Source of the DNA: Clusia tigrina
Lineage: Eukaryota; Arthropoda; Insecta; Diptera; Clusiidae
Assembly (NCBI GenBank): GCA_920105625.2
Contig: OV050030.1
Location: forward strand, 193,683,887 to 193,747,886
Length of the DNA: 64,000 bases
Reading direction: 5' to 3'
Part shown: positions 36,677-46,919 of the stretch, piece after piece
Position numbering within the stretch: the first letter of the stretch is position 1
How the letters are laid out: every line of letters begins with the position of its first letter
Notes under the pieces: model-generated
What the model was told of the DNA's origin: nothing
Database searches by the model: none
What the model saw: the letters and a program-made list of their open reading frames with translations, nothing else
Program-made: the position numbers and the translations under genes

Positions 36677-36698
36677 GGGGGGGGGGGGGGGGGGGGGG
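36677..36698 (+). repeat. Longest G run in the window (22 G)
   Basis: A run of 22 G follows ccaatt in the monomer to the right of the unoccupied site. In the flanks of copies A, B and C the paralogous position is broken by T and C (gggtggggcggggggt), which would stabilise it. Confidence 0.9.
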
Positions 36699-37021
36699 CA
36701 GCTGCATTATCTATGCCTATATCTACCCCTATCTGCCTCAGTCGGCGTCGCAGCCTCTGTCAGCGGATCTGTAGGCGTCTCAGTCGCTGCCGCTGTCGAT
36801 TGGGGCGTCTGCTGCCTTCTCTATGCATAGATCTACACCTATCTGCCTCAGTCTGCGTCGCAGCCTCTGTCAGCGTATCTGTAGGCGTCTCAGTCGCTGC
36901 CGCTGTCGATTGGGTCGTCTGCTGCCTTCTCTATGTATAGATCTACCCCTATCTGCCTGAGTCGGCGTCGCAGCCTCTGTCAGAGTCTCTGTAGGCGTCT
37001 CAGTCGCTGCCGCTGTCAATT

Positions 37022-37550
37022 GGGGGGGGGGGGGCTGCTGCATTCTCTATGCCTATATCTACCCCTATCTGCCTCAGTCGGCGTCGCAGCCTCTGTCAGC
37101 GTATATGTAGGCGTATCAGTCGCTGCCGCTGTCGATTGGGGCGTCTGCTGCTTTCTCTATGCATAGATCTGCCCCTATCTGTCTCAGTCGGCATCGCAAC
37201 CTCTGTCAGCGTCTCTGTAGGCGTCTCAGTCGCTGCCGCTTTCGATTGGGGAGTCTGCTGCCTTCTCTATGCATAGATCTGCCCCTATCTGCCTCAGTCG
37301 GCGTCGCAGCCCCTGTCAGCATTTCTGTAGGCGTCTTAGTCGCTGCCGCTGTCTATTGGTGGGTCTGCTGCCTTCTCTATGCCTATATCTACCCGTATCT
37401 GCCTCAGTCGGTGTCTCAGTCAGAATCGCAGCCTTTGTCAGTGTCTCTGTAGGCGTCCCAGTCGCTGCCGCTGTCGGCGTTTCTGTAGGCGTCTCAGTCG
37501 CTGCCGCTTTCGATTGGGGGGGTCTGCTGCCTTTTCTATGCCTATATATA
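37022..37550 (+). repeat. 952-bp-spaced duplication, occupied copy (left flank of retrotransposon C)
   Basis: This is a near-identical partner of 36071-36600 that ends at the target-site duplication of copy C. The same monomers in the same order flank copies A (ending 6911) and B (ending 18219). Confidence 0.88.
37538..37550. repeat. Target-site duplication of retrotransposon C, 3'-end side
   Basis: The 13-mer atgcctatatata is followed by three further TA units and then 11 T (37557-37567), the shortest tail of the three copies. Confidence 0.9.
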
Positions 37551-39786
37551 TATATATTTTTTTTTTTGTCGGAACAATCTAGTAAGCGCAGCACTCAGAC
37601 AGAGTATATATCCATTGTACTGCACTTAAGGTTCCCTTTTACTCTGTTTTAAATCTACCCGACCTCCGAAGAAGTAGAAGTAGATCCTGTGGTGCCAAGG
37701 ACCCAAGTTGGTTACTCCTCAGCACATCAGTGCCAAAAATCTCGAACCTGATTCGAGCAAAGGCAGGGCAGACGCAAAGAAAATGGTCCGCTGTCTCGTC
37801 TTCCACTCCACAGGCTGGGCACAGCGCACTGTCTGATATGCCAATCCTTTCCATGTGCCTAGCCCATAGAAAGTGCCCTGTCATCACGCGAACCAACAGC
37901 CAGCAGTCCCTCCTACCTAAAGATAGAAGGAACCGTGACCATCGATCAGAGATAGCAGGTAGCATAATTTTCGTCCATCCGCAGCCTCTCTCAGCCCGCC
38001 ATGCTCTCTTGTGGGTCGAAACAACCCACTTGTTTGCAGTGGCTTTGATGGCAGCGGAAGGGAGTGGCGGAACAGGCTCAGGGCCAATAAAAACAGCCTC
38101 GGAGCCCATCCTGGCCAAGGAGTCAGAGGTCTCGTTACCCGCAATGCCAGCGTGTCCAGGGACCCAAGTCAACGTCAGACTATTATGTTTTCCAACACAA
38201 TTTAGCCTGGATTTGCAGGACCTGACTATCGTGGAAGCGGTGGTCGGACTATCCAAGGCCATGAGCGCAGCTTGGCTGTCACTGCAGACACAAATAGATT
38301 TGCCTTTCCACCTGTTTTCCACAACAAAGTCCATCGCCTCAAGTATCGCATACACCTCCGCCTGAAACACAGACGCATGCAGACCAAGGGCAAAGAACCG
38401 ACGGGTCCCACAAGATTCCACGGAGACACCAGAACCTGAACCTTCTTCAGTCCTGGAGCCATCAGTGAAAATACGGCAGCAGTGTTTGCCGGGCTCGTTC
38501 TCGGGATTTAACCATGAACGAGCCTCTGGCAGCAACACATTGTACCGCTTTTCTAGTATGCCGGTTGTCGACATGGAGTCCGGGGGCATAGACAGGATTG
38601 CAGAATCGATGTCAGTGCCTGCGCCGTCGTCCAACATCGAGCACACCCCATACCAGTGGCCACTATGTTTCACTCTGCAGATGGCCTTAACGGCCTCTCC
38701 GCGGATGAAGACATCTAGTGGCGGGAGATTCACCAAAGCATCAAGTGCCGGGCCTGGAGTAGTCGGAAATGCTCCGGTACAACATATGGCCACAGCACGT
38801 TGTAGTTTTGATAGAGCTTTTTTGACCCCTACAAGGGAGAGTCTGCTCATCCAAACCATCGATGCATAGGTGATAATAGGTCTTACCATAGCTGTATAGA
38901 TCCATAGGACCTTACTAGGGGAAAGACCCCAAGTCTTACCAAATATACCCTTACAGTGCCAGAAAACTGATAGTGCTTTGGATGTCTTCAGTTCGACATG
39001 TGTTTTCCAAAGAAGTTTGTTATCAAGGATGACTCCAAGATATTTGATTTCCTTGGATAGCTGGATAGTGACTCCTTTTAGTGTAGGCAGAATAACTCCA
39101 TCAAGCTTTCTCCTTCTGGTAAAGAGGACAATACCAGTCTTGACAGGATTAGCCGATAGCCCATTCGCACTGCACCAAGTGTCAATCATAACCAGAGTTC
39201 TCTGCACCCTTCTGCAGACAATCATAAGGGGTGGACCTGTCACAAGACAGCCAACATCATCCGCATATGCCTGAGCGTATACCCCCAAGTCATTAATGGC
39301 GTTAAGCAGGGGATCGATTACCATGCACCAGAGCAATGGAGACAGTACCCCACCTTGGGGACAGCCTCTATTAACCCCAGACGACACCAGCAAATCTTCC
39401 TCCGCCCGCACCGTTATGATTCTCTGGGCCAGCATTGAACGTATCCAGTTTACTAGGACCCGGTCTACGCCATGCCGCCTAGCAGAGCCGCACATACTGT
39501 CGAAAGTAGCATTGTCAAACGCACCCTCTATGTCCACAAAGATGCCTATTGCGTATTCTTTCCTGTCGATAGCTCGCTCTATCCTTCCAACAAGGTTTTG
39601 CAGAGCCGTCTCGCAGTATTTTCCGCTTTGATAGGCGTGCTGAAATGGAGAGAGTGGATGCGTCTTCAGAGACTCCCTACGCATGCGAAGCTCCACCAGC
39701 CGTTCTAAACTTTTTAGCATGAACGAGGTCATACTAATAGGTCTGAAGCTCTTGAGATTGGTGTAGTCGTCTCTTCCAGCCTTAGG
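37551..39786 (-). mobile_element. Non-LTR retrotransposon copy C, 5'-truncated, frame intact
   Basis: The insertion is 2.24 kb and collinear with A and B, with identical ends and target-site duplication. It has 23 bases (38594-38616) that are missing from A and B, and these keep the RT-RNase H frame open. Its right flank matches the flank of the unoccupied site for several hundred bases (39800 to about 40070 against 36601 onward). The right flanks of A and B switch to other monomer types soon after the element. Copy C is therefore the one closest to the original insertion context. Confidence 0.94.
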
Positions 39787-39873
39787 ATGCCTATATATAC
39801 ACCTATCTGCCTCAGTCGGAGTCGCAGCCTCTGTCAGCGTCTCTGTAGGCGTCTCAGTCGCTGCCGCTGCCAA
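37639..39873 (-). CDS. RT-RNase H-CCHC polyprotein remnant of retrotransposon C, 744 codons
   Basis: The open frame encodes the C-terminal part of a LINE pol protein. Residues 1-29 come from satellite DNA, and element sequence starts at Pro30 (39786). RT spans about 30-300: SFRPISMTS (42-50), FVDIEGAFD with catalytic Asp114, RGCPQGGVLSPLL (169-181), AYADD with Asp205 and Asp206, and IKYLGVILD. RNase H spans about 466-590: Asp471 in FTDGS, Glu506 in FQAEVY, Asp532 in CSDSQ, His574 in VPGHAG and Asp584 in TSDSLAR, so all four acids are present. A C-terminal CCHC cluster follows (Cys685, Cys688, His697, Cys702). The endonuclease and start of RT are missing by 5' truncation, and the ATG at 39873 is fortuitous. 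Expression is not shown by the sequence. Family placement (LOA/I group) is by resemblance. Confidence 0.9.
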   Translation of the reverse strand: MAAAATETPTETLTEAATPTEADRCIYRHPKAGRDDYTNLKSFRPISMTSFMLKSLERLVELRMRRESLKTHPLSPFQHAYQSGKYCETALQNLVGRIERAIDRKEYAIGIFVDIEGAFDNATFDSMCGSARRHGVDRVLVNWIRSMLAQRIITVRAEEDLLVSSGVNRGCPQGGVLSPLLWCMVIDPLLNAINDLGVYAQAYADDVGCLVTGPPLMIVCRRVQRTLVMIDTWCSANGLSANPVKTGIVLFTRRRKLDGVILPTLKGVTIQLSKEIKYLGVILDNKLLWKTHVELKTSKALSVFWHCKGIFGKTWGLSPSKVLWIYTAMVRPIITYASMVWMSRLSLVGVKKALSKLQRAVAICCTGAFPTTPGPALDALVNLPPLDVFIRGEAVKAICRVKHSGHWYGVCSMLDDGAGTDIDSAILSMPPDSMSTTGILEKRYNVLLPEARSWLNPENEPGKHCCRIFTDGSRTEEGSGSGVSVESCGTRRFFALGLHASVFQAEVYAILEAMDFVVENRWKGKSICVCSDSQAALMALDSPTTASTIVRSCKSRLNCVGKHNSLTLTWVPGHAGIAGNETSDSLARMGSEAVFIGPEPVPPLPSAAIKATANKWVVSTHKRAWRAERGCGWTKIMLPAISDRWSRFLLSLGRRDCWLLVRVMTGHFLWARHMERIGISDSALCPACGVEDETADHFLCVCPAFARIRFEIFGTDVLRSNQLGSLAPQDLLLLLRRSGRFKTE
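39787..39799. repeat. Target-site duplication of retrotransposon C, 5'-end side
   Basis: The 13-mer atgcctatatata directly follows the truncated element end (ccttagg), as in A and B. Confidence 0.9.
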
Positions 39874-42236
39874 TTGGGTGGGGCGGGGGGTACTGCTGCA
39901 TTCTCTATGCCTATATCTACCCCTATCTGCCTCAGTCGGCGTCGCAGCCTCTGTCAGCGTATCTGTAGGCGTCTCAGTCGCTGCCGCTGTCGATTGGGGC
40001 GTCTGCTGCCTTCTTTATGCATAGATCTATCCCTATCTGCCTGAGTCGGCGTCGCAGCCTCTATCAGAGTCTCTGTAGGCGTCTCAGTCGCTGCCGCTTT
40101 CGATTGGGGGGTCTGCTGCATTCTCTATGCCTATATCTACCCCTACCTGCCTCAGTCGGCGTCACAGCCTCTGTCCGCGTCTCTGTAGGCGCCTCAGTCG
40201 ATGCCACTGTCGATTGGGGCGTCTGCTGCCTTCTCTATGCATATATCTGCCCTTATTTGCCTTAGTCGTCGTCGCAGCCCCTGTCAGCATTTCTGTAGGC
40301 GTCTTAGTCGCTGCCGCTCTCTATTGGTGGATCTGCTGCCTTCTCTATGCCTACATCTACCCCTATCTGCCTCAGTCGGCGTCTCAGTCAGAATCGCAGC
40401 CTCTGACAGCGTCTCTGTAGGCGTCTCAGTCTCTGCCGCAACAGATTGGGGGGTCTGCTGCCTTCTGTATGCTTATATCTACCAATATCTACCTCAGTCG
40501 GCGTCTCAGTCGGCGTCGCAGCCTCTGTCAGCGTCTCTGCAGGCGTCTCAGTCACTGCCGCTGTCGATTGGGAGGTCCGCTGCCTTCTCTATGCCTATAT
40601 CTACCCCTATCTGCCTCAGTCGGCGTCGCAGCCTCTGTCAGCTTATCTGTAGGCGTCTCAGTCGTTGCCGCTGTCGTTTGGGGGGTCTGCTGCCTTTTCT
40701 ATGCCTATATCTACCCCTATCTCCCTCAGTTCTCGTCTCAGTCGTCGCCGCAGCCTCTGTCTGCGTCTCTGTGGGCGTCTCAGTCGCTGCCGCTGTCGTT
40801 TGGGGGGTATGCTGCCTACTCTATGCCTATATCTAGCCCCTCTGCCTCAGTCGGCGTCGCAGCCTCTGTCAGCGTCTCTGTAGGCGTCTCAGTCGCTGCC
40901 GCTGTCGGTTGGGAGGTCTACTGCCTTCTCTATACCTATATCTACCCCTATCTGCTTCAGTCGGCGTATCAGTCGGCATCGCAGCCTCTCTCAACGTCTC
41001 TGTAGGCGTCTCAGTCGTTGCCGCTGTCGATTGGGGGGTCTGCTGCCTTCTCTATGCCTATGTCTACCCCTATCTACCTCAGTCGGCATCTCAGTCGGCG
41101 CCGCAGCTTCTGTCAGCGTCTCTGTAGGCGTCTCAGTCGCTCCCGCTGTCGATTGGGGGGTCTGCTGCGTTCTATTTACCCCTATCTGAATCAGTCGGCG
41201 TCTCAGTCGGGGTCGCAGCCTCTGTCAGCGTCTCTGCAGGCGTCCCAGTTGCTGCGGCTGTCGACCTGGGGGGTCTGCTGCCTTGTCTATGCCTATATCT
41301 ACCCCTATCTGCGTCAGTCGTCGTCTCAGTCGGTGTCTCAGTCGGCGTCGCAGCCTCGGTCAGCGTCTCTGTAGGCGTCTCAGTCGCTGCCGCTGTCGTT
41401 TGGGGGTCTGCTGCCTTCTCAATGCCTATATCTACCCCTATCTGTCTCAGTCGGTGTCTCAGTAGGCGTCGCAGCCTCTGTCAGCGTCTCTGTAGGCGTC
41501 TCAGTCGCTGCCGCTGTCGATTGGGGGGTGTCATGCCTTCTCTATGCCTATATCTACCCCTATATGTCTCAGTCGGCGTCAAATTCGACGTCGCAGCCTC
41601 TGTCAGCGTCTCTGTAGGCGTCTCAGTCGCTGCCGCTGTCGATTGGGGGGTCTGCTGCCTTCTCTATGCCTATATCTATCCCTATCTGCCTTGGTCGGCG
41701 TCTCAGTCGGCGTCGCAGCCTTTGTCATCGTCTCTGTAGGCGTATCAGACGCTGTAGCTGTTGATTGGGGGTCTCCTTCCTTCTCTATGCATATATCTAC
41801 CCCTATCTGCCTCAGTCGGCGTCGCAGCCTCTGTCAGCGTCTCTGTAGGCGTCTCAGTCGCTTCCGCTCTCGTTTGGGGGGTCTGCTGCCTTCTCTATGC
41901 CTATATCTACCCCTAACTGCCTCAGTCGGTGTCTCAGTCAGCGTCGCAGCCTCTGTCAGCATCTCTTTAGGCGTCTTAGTCGCTGCCGCTGTGGTTTGGG
42001 GGGTCTGCTGCCTTCTCTATGCCTATATCTACCCCTATCTGCCTCAGTCGGAGTCGCAGCCTCTGTCAGCTTCTCTGTAGGCGTGTCAGTCGCTGCCGCC
42101 GTCGATTGGGGGCTCTGCTGCCTTCTCTATGCCTATATTTACCCCTATATGTTTCAGTCGGCGTCTCATTCGACGTCGCAGCTTCTGTCAGCGTCTCTGT
42201 AGGCGTCTCAGTCGCTCCCGCTGTCGATTGGGGGGT

Positions 42237-44100
42237 CTGCTGCGTTCTCTATGCCTATATTTACCCCTATCTGAATCAGTCGGCGTCTCAGTCGGGGTCG
42301 CAGCCTCTGTCAGCGTCTCTGCAGGCGTCCCAGTTGCTGCCGCTGTCGACCTGGGGGGTCTGCTGCCTTGTCTATGCCTATATCTACCCCTATCTGCGTC
42401 ACTCGTCGTCCCAGTCGGTGTCTCAGTCGGCGTCGCAGCCTCTGTCGGCGTCTCTGTAGGCGTCTCAGTCGCTGCCGCTGTCGTTTGGGGGTCTGCTGCC
42501 TTCTCAATGCCTATATCTACCCCTATCTGTCTCAGTCGGTGTCTCAGTAGGCGTCTCAGTCCCTGCCGCTGTCGATTGGAAAGGTCTGCTGCCTTCTCTA
42601 TGCCTTCTCTACCCCTATTTGCCTCAGTTCTCGTCTCAGTAGTCTCCGCAGCCTCTGTCTGCGTCTCTGTTGGCGTCTCAGTCGCTGCCGCTGTCGTTTG
42701 GGGGGTCTGCTGCCTAGTCTATGCCTATATCTAACCCCCTCTGCGTCAGTCAGCATCGCAGCGTCTGTCCGCGTCTCTGTAGGCGTCTCAGTCCCTCCCG
42801 TTGTCGTTTCGGGGGGTCTGTTACCTTCTCTATGCCTATATCTACCCCTATCTGCCTCAGTAGGCGTCGCAGCCTCTGTCAGCGTCTCTGTAGGCATCTC
42901 AGTCGGTGCCGCTGTCGTTTGGGGGTCTGCTGCCCTCTCTATTCCTATATCTACCCCTAACTGCCACAGTCGGTGTCTCAGTCAGCGTCACAGCCTTGTC
43001 AGCATATCTTTAGGCGCCTTAGTCACTGCCGCTGTCGTTTGGGGGTTCTGCTGCCTTCTCTATGCCTATATCTACCCCTATCTGCCTCAGTCGGCGTCGC
43101 AGCCTCTGTCAGCGTCAATGCAGGCGTCTCAGTCGCTGCCGCTGTCGATTGGGGGTCTGCTGCCTTCTCTATGCCTGTATCTACCCCTATATGTCTCAGT
43201 CGGCGTCTCATTCGACGTCGCAGCCTCTGTCAGCATCTCTGTAGGCGTCTCAGTCGCTGCCGCTGTCGATTGGGGTGGTCTGCTGCATTCTCTATGCCTA
43301 TATCTACCCCTATCTGCCTCAGTCGGCGTCACAGCCTCTGTCAGCGTCTCTGTAGCCGCCTCAGTCGATGCCGCTGTCGATTGGGGCGTCTGCTGCCTTC
43401 TCTATGCATAGATCTGCCCCTATTTGCCTCAGTCGTCGTCGCAGCTCCTGTCAACATTTCTGTAGGCGTCTTATTCGCTGCCGCTGTCTATTGGTGGGTC
43501 TGCTGCCTTCTCTATGCCTATATCTACCCCTATCTGCCTCAGTCGGCGTCTCAGTCAGAATCGCAGCCTCTGACAGCGTCTCTGTAGGCGTCTCAGTCTC
43601 TGCCGCAACAGATTGGGGGGTCTGCTGCATTGTCTATGCCTATATCTACCCCTATCTGCCTCAGTCGGCGTTACAGCCTCTGTCAGCGTCTCTGTATGCG
43701 TCTCAGTCACTGCCGCTGTCGATTGGGAGGTCCGCTGCCTTCTCTATGCCTATATATACCCCTATCTGCCTCAGTCGGCGTCGCAGCCTCTGTCAGCTTC
43801 TCTGTAGGCGTCTCAGTCGTTGCCGCTGTCGTTTGGGGGGTCTGCTGCCTTTTCTATGCCTATATCTACCCCTATCTGCCTCATTTCTCGTCTCAGTCGT
43901 CGCCGCAGCCTCTGTCTGCGTCTCTGTGGGCGTCTCAGTCGCTGCCGCTGTCGTTTGGGGGGTATGCTGCCTACTCTATGCCTATATCTAGCCCCTCTGC
44001 CTCAGTCGGCGTCGCAGCCTCCGTCAGCGTGTCTGTAGGCGTCTCAGTCGCTGCCGCTGTCGATTGGGAGGTCTGCTGCCTTCTCTATGCCTATATCTAC
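42237..44100 (+). repeat. 1.86-kb block, copy 1 of a pair spaced 5.76 kb
   Basis: Markers at 42368, 42698 and 42973 recur at 48124, 48454 and 48729, an offset of 5756. The order of monomer subtypes is the same, including gtcgtttcggggggtctg, the short monomer with cacagccttgtcagc and the ctatgcatagatctg monomer (43403 and 49162). Confidence 0.85.
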
Positions 44101-46190
44101 TCCTATCTGCTTCAGTCGGCGTCTCAGTCGGCATCGCAGCCTCTCTCAACGTCTCTGTAGGCGTCTCAGTCGTTGCCGCTGTCGATTGGGGGGTCTGCTG
44201 CCTTCGCTATGCTTATATTTACCCCTATCTGAATCAGTCGGCGTCTCAGTCGGGGTCGCAGCCTCTGTCAGCGTCTCTGCAGGCGTCCCAGTTGCTGCGG
44301 CTGTCGACCTGAGGGGTCTGCTGCCTTGTCTATGCCTATATCTACCCCTATCTGCGTCAGTCGTCGTCTCAGTCGGTGTCTCAGTCGGTGTCGCAGCCTA
44401 TGTGAGCGTCTCTGTAAGCGTCTCAGTCGCTGCCGCTGTCATTTGGGGGTCTGCTGCCTTCTCTATGCCTATATCTACCCGTATCTGTCTCAGTCGGTGT
44501 CTCAGTCGGCGTCACAGCCTCTGTCAGCGTCTCTGTATGCGTCTCAGTCTCTGCCGCTGTCGATTGGGAGGTCCGCTGCCTTCTCTATGCCTATATATAC
44601 CCCTATCTGCCTCAGTCGGCGTCGCAGCCTCTGTCAGCTTCTCTGTAGGCGTCTCAGTCGTTGCCGCTGTCGTTTGGGGGGGTCTGCTGCCTTTTCTATG
44701 CCTATATCTACCCCTATCTGCCTCATTTCTCGTCTCAGTCGTCGCCGCAGCCTCTGTCTGCGTCTCTGTGGGCGTCTCAGTCGCTGCCGCTGTCGTTTGG
44801 GGGGTATGCTGCCTACTCTATGCCTATATCTAGCCCCTCTGCCTCAGTCGGCGTCGCAGCCTCCGTCAGCGTGTCTGCAGGCGTCTCAGTCGCTGCCGCT
44901 GTCGATTGGGAGGTCTGCTGCCTTCTCTATGCCTATATCTACTCCTATCTGCTTCAGTCGGCGTATCAGTCGGCATCGCAGCCTCTCTCAACGTCTCTGT
45001 AGGCGTCTCAGTCGTTGCCGCTGTCGATTGGGGGGTCTGCTGCCTTCTCTATGCTTATATTTACCCCTATCTGAATCAGTCGGCGTCTCAGTCGGGGTCG
45101 CAGCCTCTGCCAGCGTCTCTGCAGGCGTCCCAGTTGCTGCGGCTGTCGACCTGAGGGGTCTGCTGCCTTGTCTATGCCTATATCTACCCCTATCTGCGTC
45201 AGTCGTCGTCTCAGTCGGTGTCTCAGTCGGTGTCGCAGCCTATGTGAGCGTCTCTGTAAGCGTCTCAGTCGCTGCCGCTGTCGTTTGGGGGTCTGCTGCC
45301 TTCTCTATGCCTATATCTACCCGTATCTGTCTCAGTCGGTGTCTCAGTCGGCGTCACAGCCTCTGTCAGCGTCTCTGTATGCGTCTCAGTCACTGCCGCT
45401 GTCGATTGGGAGGTCCGCTGCCTTCTCTATGCCTATATATACCCCTATCTGCCTCAGTCGGCGTCGCAGCCTCTGTCAGCTTCTCTGTAGGCGTCTCAGT
45501 CGTTGCCGCTGTCGTTTGGGGGGGTCTGCTGCCTTTTCTATGCCTATATCTACCCCTATCTGCCTCATTTCTCGTCTCAGTCGTCGCCGCAGCCTCTGTC
45601 TGCGTCTCTGTGGGCGTCTCAGTCGCTGCCGCTGTCGTTTGGGGGGTATGCTGCCTACTCTATGCCTATATCTAGCCCCTCTGCCTCAGTCGGCGTCGCA
45701 GCCTCCGACAGCGTGTCTGTAGGCGTCTCAGTCGCTGCCGCTGTCGATTGGGAGGTCTGCTGCCTTCTCTATGCCTATATCTACTCCTATCTGCTTCAGT
45801 CGGCGTCTCAGTCGGCATCGCAGCCTCTCTCAACGTCTCTGTAGGCGTCTCAGTCGTTGCCGCTGTCGATTGGGGGGGCTGCTGCCTTCTCTATGCTTAT
45901 ATTTACCCCTATCTGAATCAGTCGGCGTCTCAGTCGGGGTCGCAGCCTCTGTCAGCGTCTCTGCAGGCGTCCCAGTTGCTGCGGCTGTCGACCTGGGGGG
46001 TCTGCTGCCTTGTCTATGCCTATATCTACCCCTATCTGCGTCAGTCGTCGTCTCAGTCGGTGTCTCAGTCGGTGTCGCAGCCTATGTGAGCGTCTCTGTA
46101 AGCGTCTCAGTCGCTGCCGCTGTCGTTTGGGGGTCTGCTGCCTTCTCTATGCCTATATCTACCCGTATCTGTCTCAGTCGGTGTCTCAGT
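43665..46190 (+). repeat. 842-bp higher-order repeat, three tandem copies
   Basis: Markers at 44087, 44326 and 44064 recur at offsets of 842 and 1684 (44326, 45168, 46010). Copies differ by a few substitutions and by one G in the run near 44680. Each copy holds seven or eight monomers and includes the unusually short one reading tatctagcccctctgcctcag. Boundaries between copies are near 44507 and 45349. Confidence 0.9.
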
Positions 46191-46919
46191 AGGCGTCGCA
46201 GCCTCTGTCAGCGTCTCTGTAGGCGTCTCAGTCGCTGCCGCTGTCGATTGGGGGGTCTGCTGCCTTCTCTATGCCTATATCTATCCCTATCTGCCTTAGT
46301 CGGCGTCTCAGTCGGCGTCGCAGCCTCTGTCATCGTCTCTGTAGGCGTCTCAGACGCTGTAGCTGTTGATTGGGGGTCTCCTTCCTTCTCTATGATTATA
46401 TCTACCCCTATCTGTCTCAGTCGGTGTCTCAGTAGGCGTCTCAGTCCCTGCCGCTGTCGATTGGAAAGGTCTGCTGCCTTCTCTATGCCTATATCTACCC
46501 CTATCTGAATCAGTGGGCGTCTCAGTCGGGGTCGCAGCCTCTGTCAGCGTCTCTGCAGGCGTCCCAGTTGCTGCCGCTGTCGACCTGGGGGGTCTGCTGC
46601 CTTGTCTATGCCTATATCTACCCCTATCTGCGTCAGTCGTCGTCTCAGTCGGTGTCTCAGTCGGCGTCGCAGCCTCTGTCAGCGTCTCTGTAGGCGTCTC
46701 AGTCGCTGCCGCTGTCGTTTGGGGGTCTGCTGCCTTCTCAATGCCTATATCTACCCCTATCTGTCTCAGTCGGTGTCTCAGTAGGCGTCTCAGTCCCTGC
46801 CGCTGTCGATTGGAAAGGTCTGCTGCCTTCTCTATGCCTATATCTACCCCTATCTGCCTCAGTTCTCGTCTCAGTCGTCGCTGCAGCCTCTGTCTGCGTC
46901 TCTGTAGGCGTCTCAATCG

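Larger units (their letters stand above)
20479..37537. repeat. Satellite array between retrotransposons B and C
   Basis: This is about 17 kb of satellite. To about 29.3 kb it continues the second 11.3-kb unit. From 29.3 to 31.0 kb it has monomers with long 12-mer arrays. From 31.0 to 36.4 kb it is a 2.56-kb pair. From 36.1 to 37.5 kb a 952-bp duplication contains the unoccupied insertion site. No gene was found in it. Confidence 0.93.

Noticed and set aside
6912..39786. Three independent insertions of a site-specific retrotransposon
   Set aside because: The three copies share the same 5' truncation point and extended flanks, and A and B also share a private deletion. Duplication explains this with fewer events. 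A wider genome search could reopen the question.
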